This document shows positions 1 to 6,198 of a DNA stretch of 7,132 nt, piece after piece (the first letter of the stretch is position 1; each line of letters starts with the position of its first letter). The notes beneath the pieces are model-generated. The model searched no databases. It saw nothing but the letters and a program-made list of their open reading frames with translations, and was not told the origin of the DNA. The translations under genes and the position numbers were made by a program. This DNA comes from Gemmatimonadales bacterium UBA4718 (GTDB taxonomy: Bacteria; Gemmatimonadota; Gemmatimonadetes; Gemmatimonadales; Gemmatimonadaceae), in assembly GCA_002404375.1 (NCBI GenBank), contig DHJO01000016.1, positions 3,857 to 10,988 of the forward strand, read 5' to 3'.

Positions 1-1245
1 ATCACGACCCGAACCGTACGCGGCCGGGACACGATCGATGCGCGCGGCCTCGTTGTCGCTCCTGGCTTCATCGACCTTCACGATCACGGACAGACGCCCG
101 AGACATATCGGTTAAGGTCGCTGGACGGCGTGACGACATCGCTCGAGCTCGAGCTCGGAACGTCGGACGTCGATGCCTGGTACCGCGAGCGAAGTGCCGG
201 CGAACGAATCAACTATGGCGTCAGCATCGGCCACATCAAAGTCAGGATGCTCGTGATGCACGATTCCGGCACCTTTATGCCGGTAAGCGACGGAGCCTAT
301 CGCGCTGCGTCACCTGCACAGATTGGCGAAATAGCGAGACTCATTGAGCTTGGTCTGAGTCAGGGGGCGATCTGCATCGGCGCCGGGTTTCCGTACACGC
401 CGGCGGCAACGCGAGAAGAGTTGTCGGCCGTGTTCCGCGTCGCCGCAAATACGAAGACACCAATACACGTACACATTACCCCTGGGTCCGCTGGCCTTAA
501 GGAAGCGCTTTCGCTCACCGGCGAAACCAATGCTCCATTGCAGGTGGTGCACATCAATAGTTCCAGCCTTGCCGAAACGCCCCTGATGCTCAAGATGATC
601 AGTGATGCGCGGGCTCAGGGACGGGACGTGACGACGGAAGCGTATCCCTATGCGGCCGGAATGACAGAGATTCAATCCGCCACCATACAAGACGTCTATA
701 GAGGCGCTTCCGATGAGCGCCTGGCCGAGCTGGAATGGCCGCGTACGGGTGAGCGGTTGAATCGCGAGAGCTTTGAGCGGTATGGCCGGATGGGCGGGCC
801 AATCGTGGTTCATACCAACACCGAGCATATGGTCGCCGCGGCGATAAACAGTCCACTCACCATTATTGCGAGCGACGCATACTGGCAGAATGGCACGGGG
901 CATCCACGGACAACTGGAACTTTCTCGAAAGTTCTTGGCCGCTACGTACGCGAGGCCCACTCACTCCCGTTGATGGAAGCAATCCGCAAAATGACGCTGA
1001 TGCCGGCACAGCGACTCGAGGCGCGAGTGCCGGCGATGCGGAAGAAGGGGCGCCTGAGTGTTGGCGCAGACGCGGATATTACCATCTTTGACGCAGCGAG
1101 CGTGGTGGATCGCTCGACGTACCGAGAGCCGTCGCTACCGCCTGTTGGCATTCAGCACGTGATCGTGAACGGTGTGTCAGTGGTCGCGAACGCGCGGGCA
1201 GTCGAGGGCGTCGCGCCGGGAAAGGCGGTACGGGCACCAAGATGA
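1..1245 (+). CDS. N-acyl-D-amino-acid deacylase (amidohydrolase family), 5' end missing
   Basis: The reading frame is open from base 1, so the gene starts upstream of the window; 414 C-terminal residues are visible. It belongs to the metal-dependent amidohydrolases of the D-aminoacylase type, which hydrolyse N-acyl-D-amino acids to D-amino acid plus carboxylate. Seen, numbering from the first visible residue: PGFIDLHDHG with the HxH metal pair H27/H29; GVTTSLELELG (43-53); HVH at 156-158; VVHINSSS with H184; TTEAYPY (211-217); SDAYW with the probable catalytic D292; GHPRTTGTF (300-308); and the usual family C-terminus GRLSVGADADITIFD. The loop that carries a metal-binding Cys in classical D-aminoacylases reads LELEL here, so a Glu may take that role. 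Only about 60-70 N-terminal residues are probably missing. It heads an operon with ridA and a D-hydroxy-amino-acid lyase, which supports a D-amino-acid role. Exact substrate (D-Glu, D-Ser, other) cannot be read from sequence. Confidence 0.88.
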   Translation: MTTRTVRGRDTIDARGLVVAPGFIDLHDHGQTPETYRLRSLDGVTTSLELELGTSDVDAWYRERSAGERINYGVSIGHIKVRMLVMHDSGTFMPVSDGAYRAASPAQIGEIARLIELGLSQGAICIGAGFPYTPAATREELSAVFRVAANTKTPIHVHITPGSAGLKEALSLTGETNAPLQVVHINSSSLAETPLMLKMISDARAQGRDVTTEAYPYAAGMTEIQSATIQDVYRGASDERLAELEWPRTGERLNRESFERYGRMGGPIVVHTNTEHMVAAAINSPLTIIASDAYWQNGTGHPRTTGTFSKVLGRYVREAHSLPLMEAIRKMTLMPAQRLEARVPAMRKKGRLSVGADADITIFDAASVVDRSTYREPSLPPVGIQHVIVNGVSVVANARAVEGVAPGKAVRAPR

Positions 1246-1276
1246 CCACACAGGCGCACGATCTGAAGAGGAGCCC

Positions 1277-1660
1277 ATGAGAAACGCCGTGGTGACCGAG
1301 AAGGCGCCGAAGCCGCTTGGTCCGTATTCGCAGGCAGTCATCGAGGGAGATTTCATTTTCGTTGCCGGACAGGGTTGCACCAATCCGCAGACCGGGAAGC
1401 TGGAGCTTGGGGACGTGCGGTCGGAGACGAAGCGGACGTTTGAGAACGTCCGGGCGATCCTCCAGGCGGCGGGCTCATCACTCGATGACGTCATGAAGTG
1501 CAACGTTTATCTTCGCGACATCAACGATTTCGCCGCGATGAACGAGGTTTACGAGAGTGTCTTCGCGGCGCCGTTTCCGGCACGCACCACGATCCAGGCG
1601 GGTGCGCTTCCGGGCGGCATCGCCGTCGAAATCGAGTGCATCGCGAAGAAGGTGAGATAG
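1277..1660 (+). CDS. ridA: RidA family enamine/imine deaminase
   Basis: A 127-residue RidA/YjgF/UK114 protein, the normal family length. RidA hydrolyses 2-aminoacrylate and related enamines/imines released by PLP enzymes to 2-keto acids plus ammonia, in the cytosol, as a homotrimer. Visible motifs: GPYSQAV (residues 15-21), FVAGQG, the conserved arginine R103 in PARTTI (equivalent to E. coli R105, which binds substrate carboxylate) and E118 in AVEIECIA (equivalent to E120). The ATG at 1277 is chosen over an in-frame ATG at 1172 because a purine-rich Shine-Dalgarno (GAAGAGGAG) ends three bases before it and because family homology begins there; the longer form would overlap the deacylase by 74 bases. 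It sits 31 bases after the deacylase and 37 before the PLP enzyme, where a RidA partner is expected to protect against aminoacrylate. Confidence 0.95.
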   Translation: MRNAVVTEKAPKPLGPYSQAVIEGDFIFVAGQGCTNPQTGKLELGDVRSETKRTFENVRAILQAAGSSLDDVMKCNVYLRDINDFAAMNEVYESVFAAPFPARTTIQAGALPGGIAVEIECIAKKVR

Positions 1661-1697
1661 TGGAGGCGTGCGAGCACATCGTGGACGAGGTCGCGTA

Positions 1698-2705
1698 ATG
1701 GACGCGCTCGACCTCGACACACCCGCTCTCTACGTCGATCTTGACGCTCTCGAGAACAACATAGTTCGGATGCAGGAGCAATGTCGTGCGTGGGGTGTCG
1801 AGCTACGTCCTCACGTGAAGACCCACAAGATCGCCGAGATTGCCCAGATGCAGCTCGATGCGGGCGCAATCGGGATCACGGTCGCCAAATTGGGCGAGGC
1901 GGAAGTATTGCCCGGCGACGATGTGCTTGTCGCCTACCCGCTGGTGAAGGCGAAGCTGCCGCGTTTGAGAAAACTGGCGAAGACGCGACGCGTGAAGGTT
2001 GCGGTCGATTCAGTCGAGGTCGCTCGTGACCTCGAGGGAATCGCAACGCTGGTGGAGATAGATGTCGGCGTGGGTCGTTGTGGCGTGCAGTCACCTGAGC
2101 AGGCGGTCGAGATCGCGAAGGCGTGCTCGGATTTCCAGGGGATCTTTTATTGGCCGTCGTGGCTCGACGAGACAGGCTTCCAGGCAGCGTGCGCCAGGAT
2201 CGATACCGTCCTTGATGCGCTCTCCGCGTCCGGCTTCCAGGCGAGGATTGTCTCTGGAGGTTCGACGCCAGGTGCCGCGAAAACGCCGCTGATTCCGCGG
2301 ACAACCGAGATCCGACCTGGCACCTACGTCTTCTATGACGCGAGCAGCCTCGAGGCGAAGCTCTGCGTCGAGGCGGACTGCGCGCTCCGAGTGCTCACCA
2401 CGGTCGTCAGCACCGCGGTGCCGGGCCAGTGCGTGATCGACGCGGGGTCAAAAACGCTTTCGAGCGATCAGACGGTCGGTTCCGGAACGTTCGGCCACTT
2501 CGTGGGGCGCCCATGGACCATGCGCAAACTGAATGAGGAGCACGGCTACGTGGAGATCCATGGGCCCGCCCACGTCGGAGAGAAAATCTGGGTGGTGCCA
2601 AGCCATGTCTGCCCGACTGTCAATCTGCACGACGAAATCTGGTACGGCCGCCGCGGCCGAGTGGAAGGAAGCTGGAAGGTCGCTGCGCGCGGGAAAGTTC
2701 GCTAG
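1698..2705 (+). CDS. D-threonine aldolase / D-serine dehydratase-like PLP enzyme
   Basis: A 335-residue fold-III (alanine-racemase-type barrel) PLP enzyme with the metal-binding C-terminal domain of the D-threonine aldolase/Dsd1 family. Family members cleave D-threo-3-hydroxy amino acids to glycine plus aldehyde, or dehydrate D-serine to pyruvate via aminoacrylate. Seen: N-terminal LDTPALYVDLDAL; RPHVKTHK with PLP lysine K41; EIDVGVGRCGV (120-130); VSGGSTPG (185-192), probable phosphate-binding loop; TEIRPGTYVF (203-212); and PSHVCPTVN with the metal ligands H303 and C305. It ends in VAARGKVR, which I recognise as a normal family terminus, so the gene looks complete. The start is the ATG at 1698, with GACGAGG seven bases upstream; a GTG at 1668 would add ten unconserved residues. 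The loop usually reading Y-Y/F-P-G-H reads FYWPSW and is a few residues shorter. Aldolase versus dehydratase cannot be decided here, but the adjacent ridA favours an aminoacrylate-releasing dehydratase. Confidence 0.9.
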   Translation: MDALDLDTPALYVDLDALENNIVRMQEQCRAWGVELRPHVKTHKIAEIAQMQLDAGAIGITVAKLGEAEVLPGDDVLVAYPLVKAKLPRLRKLAKTRRVKVAVDSVEVARDLEGIATLVEIDVGVGRCGVQSPEQAVEIAKACSDFQGIFYWPSWLDETGFQAACARIDTVLDALSASGFQARIVSGGSTPGAAKTPLIPRTTEIRPGTYVFYDASSLEAKLCVEADCALRVLTTVVSTAVPGQCVIDAGSKTLSSDQTVGSGTFGHFVGRPWTMRKLNEEHGYVEIHGPAHVGEKIWVVPSHVCPTVNLHDEIWYGRRGRVEGSWKVAARGKVR

Positions 2706-2725
2706 AACCGACGCAGCCGCGGGGG

Positions 2726-2995
2726 AAAGCGATCATTCATGCACGGATGGACATTGGAGACACGGTGTTGATCGCCAATGATGTTCCTCCATCCGTCTTC
2801 AAGAAAATCCGCAGCGTCTACCTCTATCTCTCGGTCGAGTCGGCGGAAGTGGCGGAGAGGGTCCACAACCTTCTTGCCGAAGGCGGGGAGATTTATATGC
2901 CGATGGAGGAGACGTTCTACGCGACTCGCTTCAGCATGCTACGTGACAGGTTTGGCGTGTCATGGACGGTCATTAACGAGCTGCCCAGACCGTGA
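2726..2995 (+). pseudogene. PhnB/glyoxalase-like (VOC) gene, N-terminal part missing
   Basis: The translation from 2726 (KAIIHARMDIGDTVLIANDV) to the TGA at 2993 matches the C-terminal part of PhnB-type VOC proteins, often annotated 3-demethylubiquinone-9 3-methyltransferase domain. Typical segments are IHAR-IGD, the helix AERVHNLLAEGG, and the ending MPMEETFYATRFSMLRDRFG followed by SWTVINE; the E in this last segment is the usual VOC metal-ligand position. Homology begins before the first ATG (2747), and there is no Shine-Dalgarno at a suitable distance from it, so I read this as a decayed gene that has lost its roughly 50-60 N-terminal residues, not an 82-residue gene. The break lies just after the stop codon of the preceding PLP enzyme. 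Its 3' end overlaps the convergent ThuA-like gene by 23 bases. An 82-residue product from 2747 cannot be excluded, but it would lack half of the paired betaalphabetabetabeta fold. Confidence 0.75.
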
Positions 2996-3881
2996 GTTGA
3001 GGTGGCCGGGGACGGAATACAACTGGCGAAGAAGTAGCAGGAGCCCTCTTCTCTCCTTCCCCCAGCCACAATAAGGCGTCGATGATCAGTTGATCCTGAA
3101 TTGGGTTGTTCAGCGTGTATGACAAAGTCTTGTTGGTAGTATCGTACTTGTGCTCATAATCGATGTCGTTGTGACCCATGTTCAGATAGATCATCCTGTA
3201 TTTCTTGTTTGTCCAAACGACGGGGTAGTACCCGCTGTGCCAGATCTCGTGCAGTTTTGGCCCGGTGCCCAGCGGGAAGCTCGTTGAGTCGATGGAAAGC
3301 AGAATGTCGATGTCCGAATTCTGCCTCAGATCCTTTTCCCACCGGTACCACTCACTTGGCGAGGACTTAAAGGTCTCGGGCAGATGGTGAGTCGCCGGAT
3401 GCTTGCGGTCTTCGACACGCAGAACGGCTGACACAGGTCTCCAGGTGTTGCTGACGTATGATCCTGAACCGAGAAAAGTGTTGTGATACCAGTCCCAGTT
3501 TGCCGGATACGCTGAAGGTGTCAAAGCAAAACCAGAAAAATGAAAGCCCATCCAGGCTCCGCCATGCTCCATGTACGTCTGAAACGCAACTCGTTGTGCG
3601 GGCTCTTCAGGACGCGTATCCAGAAACACCACTACCTGATATTTGGCAAGAAACGCTGAATTCAGATTGTGCCAATTGGATGTAGTGTCGAAGCTGAAAT
3701 TGTATTTCGCCGCCATTTCTGGAAACCATCGCTCGGCTTCATGCACAAAGCTGATATGCGCCTGATCCTGTTTGGCGGTAAAGAACGCTATGACTCTAAA
3801 CTCCGGCTTGCTGGTATTGGCGCTAAGGGCTGAGCAGCAATAGATGAGCGCTGCAATGCTCAATGCCTTGAGTGCAGACAT
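2973..3881 (-). CDS. Exported ThuA-like domain protein
   Basis: A 302-residue protein of the ThuA-like family (trehalose-utilisation type, class I glutamine-amidotransferase-like fold). These proteins are common in carbohydrate catabolism loci but mostly have no proven activity. Seen: a signal peptide at 1-21 (hydrophobic ALSIAALIYCCSALSA); FTAKQDQAHISFVHEAERWF; YQVVVFLDTR (81-90); GGAWMGFH (107-114); WDWYHNTFLGSG; RKHPATHHLPETF (159-171); SEWYRWEKD; VVWTNKKYRMIYLNMGHND (221-239); and LLWLG (270-274), where homologues usually stop. The last 24 residues (RAPATSS onward) look like run-on into flanking DNA and overlap the PhnB remnant on the other strand. GC is about 51% over 3061-3900, far below its neighbours, suggesting transfer from a lower-GC donor such as Bacteroidota. 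Its ATG overlaps the stop of the upstream DsrE-like gene (TAATG), so translation is probably coupled. The substrate is unknown. Confidence 0.85.
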   Translation of the reverse strand: MSALKALSIAALIYCCSALSANTSKPEFRVIAFFTAKQDQAHISFVHEAERWFPEMAAKYNFSFDTTSNWHNLNSAFLAKYQVVVFLDTRPEEPAQRVAFQTYMEHGGAWMGFHFSGFALTPSAYPANWDWYHNTFLGSGSYVSNTWRPVSAVLRVEDRKHPATHHLPETFKSSPSEWYRWEKDLRQNSDIDILLSIDSTSFPLGTGPKLHEIWHSGYYPVVWTNKKYRMIYLNMGHNDIDYEHKYDTTNKTLSYTLNNPIQDQLIIDALLWLGEGEKRAPATSSPVVFRPRPPQLTVWAAR

Positions 3882-4108
3882 TAATGCATGACCTTGATGT
3901 AGCCCCAGTTATCCTGCTGCTTCATGACGACCTCCATTTGCGCATCTGGACTCGAGGTGCCAACCTCTCTGAGCCACCGCAGCACTGCCTTCTGCTCGAG
4001 ACTGTCTCGGCTGGTGAGATCGAACACGACGCGGTACGGCTGACGCTGAGCTCGGACAAAGCCAAGGCTCAGCAACGCGAGCAACCCGACGAATAAAATG
4101 CGTCTCAT
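3881..4108 (-). CDS. Short secreted DsrE-like protein, probable internal deletion
   Basis: A 75-residue protein with a clear signal peptide (MRRILFVGLLALLSLGFVRA, cleavage after A20) followed by QPYRVVFDLTSRDSLEQKAVLRWLREVG and PDAQMEVVM. This is the first beta-strand, helix and second strand of DsrE/DsrF-like (YchN-type) proteins, linked to sulfur-relay chemistry or of unknown periplasmic role. It then jumps to KQQDNWGYIKVMH, which resembles the C-terminus of full-length members (about 110-130 residues after the signal). I infer that about 45-50 central residues are missing, in frame. The start at 4108 is backed by a strong GGAGGA six bases upstream; longer forms reaching 4456 would run antisense through the esterase gene. 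The stop overlaps the ThuA-like start (TAATG). GC of the N-terminal half is about 60%, like the host, while the ThuA gene is lower. A stable fold is doubtful. Confidence 0.7.
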   Translation of the reverse strand: MRRILFVGLLALLSLGFVRAQRQPYRVVFDLTSRDSLEQKAVLRWLREVGTSSPDAQMEVVMKQQDNWGYIKVMH

Positions 4109-4114
4109 CGTGGT

Positions 4115-4120
4115 TCCTCC
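4115..4120 (-). promoter_or_regulatory. Shine-Dalgarno site of the DsrE-like gene
   Basis: On the minus strand this reads GGAGGA, six bases before the ATG at 4108. It decides the start of the 75-residue protein over much longer upstream in-frame options, and the signal peptide begins exactly there. Confidence 0.8.
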
Positions 4121-4180
4121 GGTTGGCATACGTTGGTCGAGATTGGTGGGGAAAACAAGCGCGCACTTTCGGGCGCCGAC

Positions 4181-4188
4181 GAAGGAGG
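4181..4188 (+). promoter_or_regulatory. Shine-Dalgarno site of the esterase-lactamase fusion
   Basis: GAAGGAGG lies eight bases before the ATG at 4197. It supports that start instead of the in-frame ATG at 4098, which would put 33 non-hydrophobic residues before the signal peptide and overlap the divergent DsrE-like gene. A GTG at 4191 is too close to the site. Confidence 0.85.
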
Positions 4189-4196
4189 ATGTGAAC

Positions 4197-6188
4197 ATGG
4201 GAACGACACGATTGCGCGCCGGCCTGTTGACCAACTTGTTGATCGGCCTCTTGGCGGCCGTCAATCCAATAATGGCGCAAGCGGGAGGCAGAACGCCGCC
4301 CGAGAGAACGCCGCAGGTGACATCTCCCACCGCTCGTCCGGCGCCTCCAACCCGCGATCCAAACACTGCGGGATTTGTCACCGCGAAGGAGCTGCCGGAC
4401 GGCAGCGTTCCGCCGGTCGACGCGGATGGAAATTTCGTCATCGGGCCGACGCACACGCCTGCATTTGAAATGGTCGTGCACGAGGGTGTGCCGCGAGGAA
4501 CGGTTCATACCTTCACGATGAGCTCAGCGGACAGCAAGATCTTTCCAGGCATTGCCCGCGATTCCGGGACATTCGGCACCGTGAGTCCAACCGATCCTGC
4601 CACGTTGGTGGTGACGACCAGCCACCCAGCTCCTTACACGCGCACCGTCGCAGTCTATGTTCCGGCACAATACGTCCCCGGTACGATCGCGCCGTTCATC
4701 ATCGGGGCGGATGGACCCGACCAGTCGTTGTTCACGGCACTGGACAATCTCATCGCCGAGAAGCGGGTACCGGCGATGATTGCCATCTCGATCGGCAACG
4801 GCAGCGGGGATGCGCAGGGGAGCGAGCGAAGCCTGGAATACGACACGATGTCGGGACGCTATGCGGAATTCGTCGAGACCGAAGTGCTGCCGCTAGTCGA
4901 ACGGCAATACAACGTGAGGCTGACAAAGGACCCTGAAGGCCGAGCGACGATGGGCGGCAGCTCCGGCGGCTCGGCGGCATTCATCATGGCGTGGTACCAC
5001 CCTGAGCTATATCACCGGGTACTGGCATACTCGATCACGGCGATCAACCAGCAGTGGCCGCACAGCGACGAGACTCCGCACGGCGCGTGGGAATTTCACG
5101 AGCGCCTCATCCCGAATAGTCCGGTCAAGCCGATACGAGTCTGGATGGAGGTCGGAGACAGAGATTTCTTCAATCCAAACGTCATGCGCGACGGCATGCA
5201 CGACTGGGTGGTTGCCAGCGAGAACATGGCCAAAGTTCTGGCCGGCAAAGGTTATCACTACCAGTTTGTTTTTGCCCGCAACGCTGTGCATGTCGATCGT
5301 GGCGTGAAACAGCAAACCCTTCCGGAAGCGCTCGAATGGCTATGGAGGGGCTATCCGTTCGAAGGATCCAAGAGTTCCGCGCAGGTCAATCCTGATTGGA
5401 CCGAGCCATTTCCGCCATTTCGCGTCGCCGGGAATCTCTACTACGTCGGAAGCAAAGATCTCGCGACTTACCTCATCACCACTCCTCAGGGGCACATCCT
5501 CATCAACAGCGATCTCGAGACGAGCGTTCCCCTCATTCGGGCCAGCGTCGAGAGACTCGGATTCAAGTTCAGTGATATCAAGATTCTCCTGATCAGTCAT
5601 GCGCACTGGGACCACGACGGCGGCAGCGCAGCGATCAAGGGGCTTACCGGCGCAACCTATATGGTCATGGATGCCGACGTGTCGGTTGTCGAATCAGGCG
5701 GCAAGACTGACTTTCAATACGGCAACCAGCCGGCGTCGCTCTATCCTCCCGCAAAGGTCGATCGCGTCCTGCACGACGGCGATGAAGTGAGATTAGGGGG
5801 CGTGACGCTCGTCGCGCATCTGACGCCAGGACACACGAAGGGATGCACGACATGGACGATGAAGGTGGAGGAGGCTGGAAAAATCTATGACGTCGTGATC
5901 GTCGGCAGCCCCAACGTAAATGAGGGCTACAAGCTCGTTGGGAACTCTTTGTATCCGGAGATCGCGTCCGACTATGAACGCACTTTCCGAGTCCTCAAAT
6001 CTCTGCCGGTCGACATTTTTCTGGGTGCGCACGGCGATTACTTCGATCTGCTGACGAAATACGCGCGGCTGAAAGAAGGGGCCGTAACTCCTTTCATCGA
6101 TCCAGCTGGGTACAAGAGGTACATAACCGAGAGGGAGGAGGCTTTCCGGACGGAGCTGGCAAAGCAGAAGGCAGCTCTCCGTCAATGA
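4197..6188 (+). CDS. Exported fusion: Fes-like esterase domain + subclass B3 metallo-beta-lactamase domain
   Basis: A 663-residue two-domain hydrolase. Order: signal peptide 1-29 (hydrophobic LLTNLLIGLLAAV, cleavage near AQA); Pro/Thr/Arg-rich linker to about 57; alpha/beta-hydrolase of the enterochelin-esterase/esterase D-like type at about 100-390, with MGGSSGGSAA (nucleophile probably S255), acid candidate D321 or D323 in EVGDRDFF, and H365 in AVHVDRG; then a metallo-beta-lactamase domain at about 397-645. The latter starts with the B3-like NPDWTEPFPPFRVAGNLYYV. It has HAHWDH (H468, H470, D472, H473), PGHTKG with H546, and GAHGDYFDL with H612. These are all six ligands of the two zinc sites, and LISHAHWDHDGG plus GYKLVGNSLYP are closest to FEZ-1/THIN-B-type B3 enzymes. 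It probably acts in the periplasm. Beta-lactam hydrolysis is plausible but unproven; an ester or lactone substrate shared by both domains is an alternative. It is followed after 10 bases by a lipoprotein gene. Confidence 0.92.
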   Translation: MGTTRLRAGLLTNLLIGLLAAVNPIMAQAGGRTPPERTPQVTSPTARPAPPTRDPNTAGFVTAKELPDGSVPPVDADGNFVIGPTHTPAFEMVVHEGVPRGTVHTFTMSSADSKIFPGIARDSGTFGTVSPTDPATLVVTTSHPAPYTRTVAVYVPAQYVPGTIAPFIIGADGPDQSLFTALDNLIAEKRVPAMIAISIGNGSGDAQGSERSLEYDTMSGRYAEFVETEVLPLVERQYNVRLTKDPEGRATMGGSSGGSAAFIMAWYHPELYHRVLAYSITAINQQWPHSDETPHGAWEFHERLIPNSPVKPIRVWMEVGDRDFFNPNVMRDGMHDWVVASENMAKVLAGKGYHYQFVFARNAVHVDRGVKQQTLPEALEWLWRGYPFEGSKSSAQVNPDWTEPFPPFRVAGNLYYVGSKDLATYLITTPQGHILINSDLETSVPLIRASVERLGFKFSDIKILLISHAHWDHDGGSAAIKGLTGATYMVMDADVSVVESGGKTDFQYGNQPASLYPPAKVDRVLHDGDEVRLGGVTLVAHLTPGHTKGCTTWTMKVEEAGKIYDVVIVGSPNVNEGYKLVGNSLYPEIASDYERTFRVLKSLPVDIFLGAHGDYFDLLTKYARLKEGAVTPFIDPAGYKRYITEREEAFRTELAKQKAALRQ

Positions 6189-6198
6189 ATGGCGAGAA

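Larger units (their letters stand above)
4109..4196. promoter_or_regulatory. Divergent intergenic region between DsrE-like and esterase-lactamase genes
   Basis: These 88 bases separate two genes transcribed outward, so promoters for both operons should lie here or just inside the coding starts. I see ribosome binding sites at each edge but no convincing -35/-10 pair on either strand and no clear operator palindrome. The role is assigned from gene orientation only. Confidence 0.45.

Noticed and set aside
141..156. CTCGAG/GAGCTC repeat, possible operator palindrome
   Set aside because: It lies in mid-gene and simply encodes LELEL in the amidohydrolase motif.
310..960. Long antisense open frame (216 codons) under the deacylase gene
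   Set aside because: It has no recognisable domain, no ribosome site and a composition typical of the complement of a high-GC gene; the + strand frame has full family motifs.
1172..1276. Upstream in-frame extension of RidA
   Set aside because: It has no homology, overlaps the deacylase end, and normal RidA length is obtained from 1277.
2996..3060. Search for a transcription terminator between the convergent genes
   Set aside because: No stable hairpin followed by a T run is visible on either strand; the genes overlap instead.
4098..4196. 33-residue N-terminal extension of the esterase-lactamase gene
   Set aside because: The GGAGG and signal peptide both point to the ATG at 4197, and the extension would overlap the start of the divergent DsrE-like gene.
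4109..4456. Longer DsrE-like frame reaching upstream on the minus strand
   Set aside because: It would run antisense through the signal peptide and linker of the fusion hydrolase; the Shine-Dalgarno and signal peptide begin at 4108.
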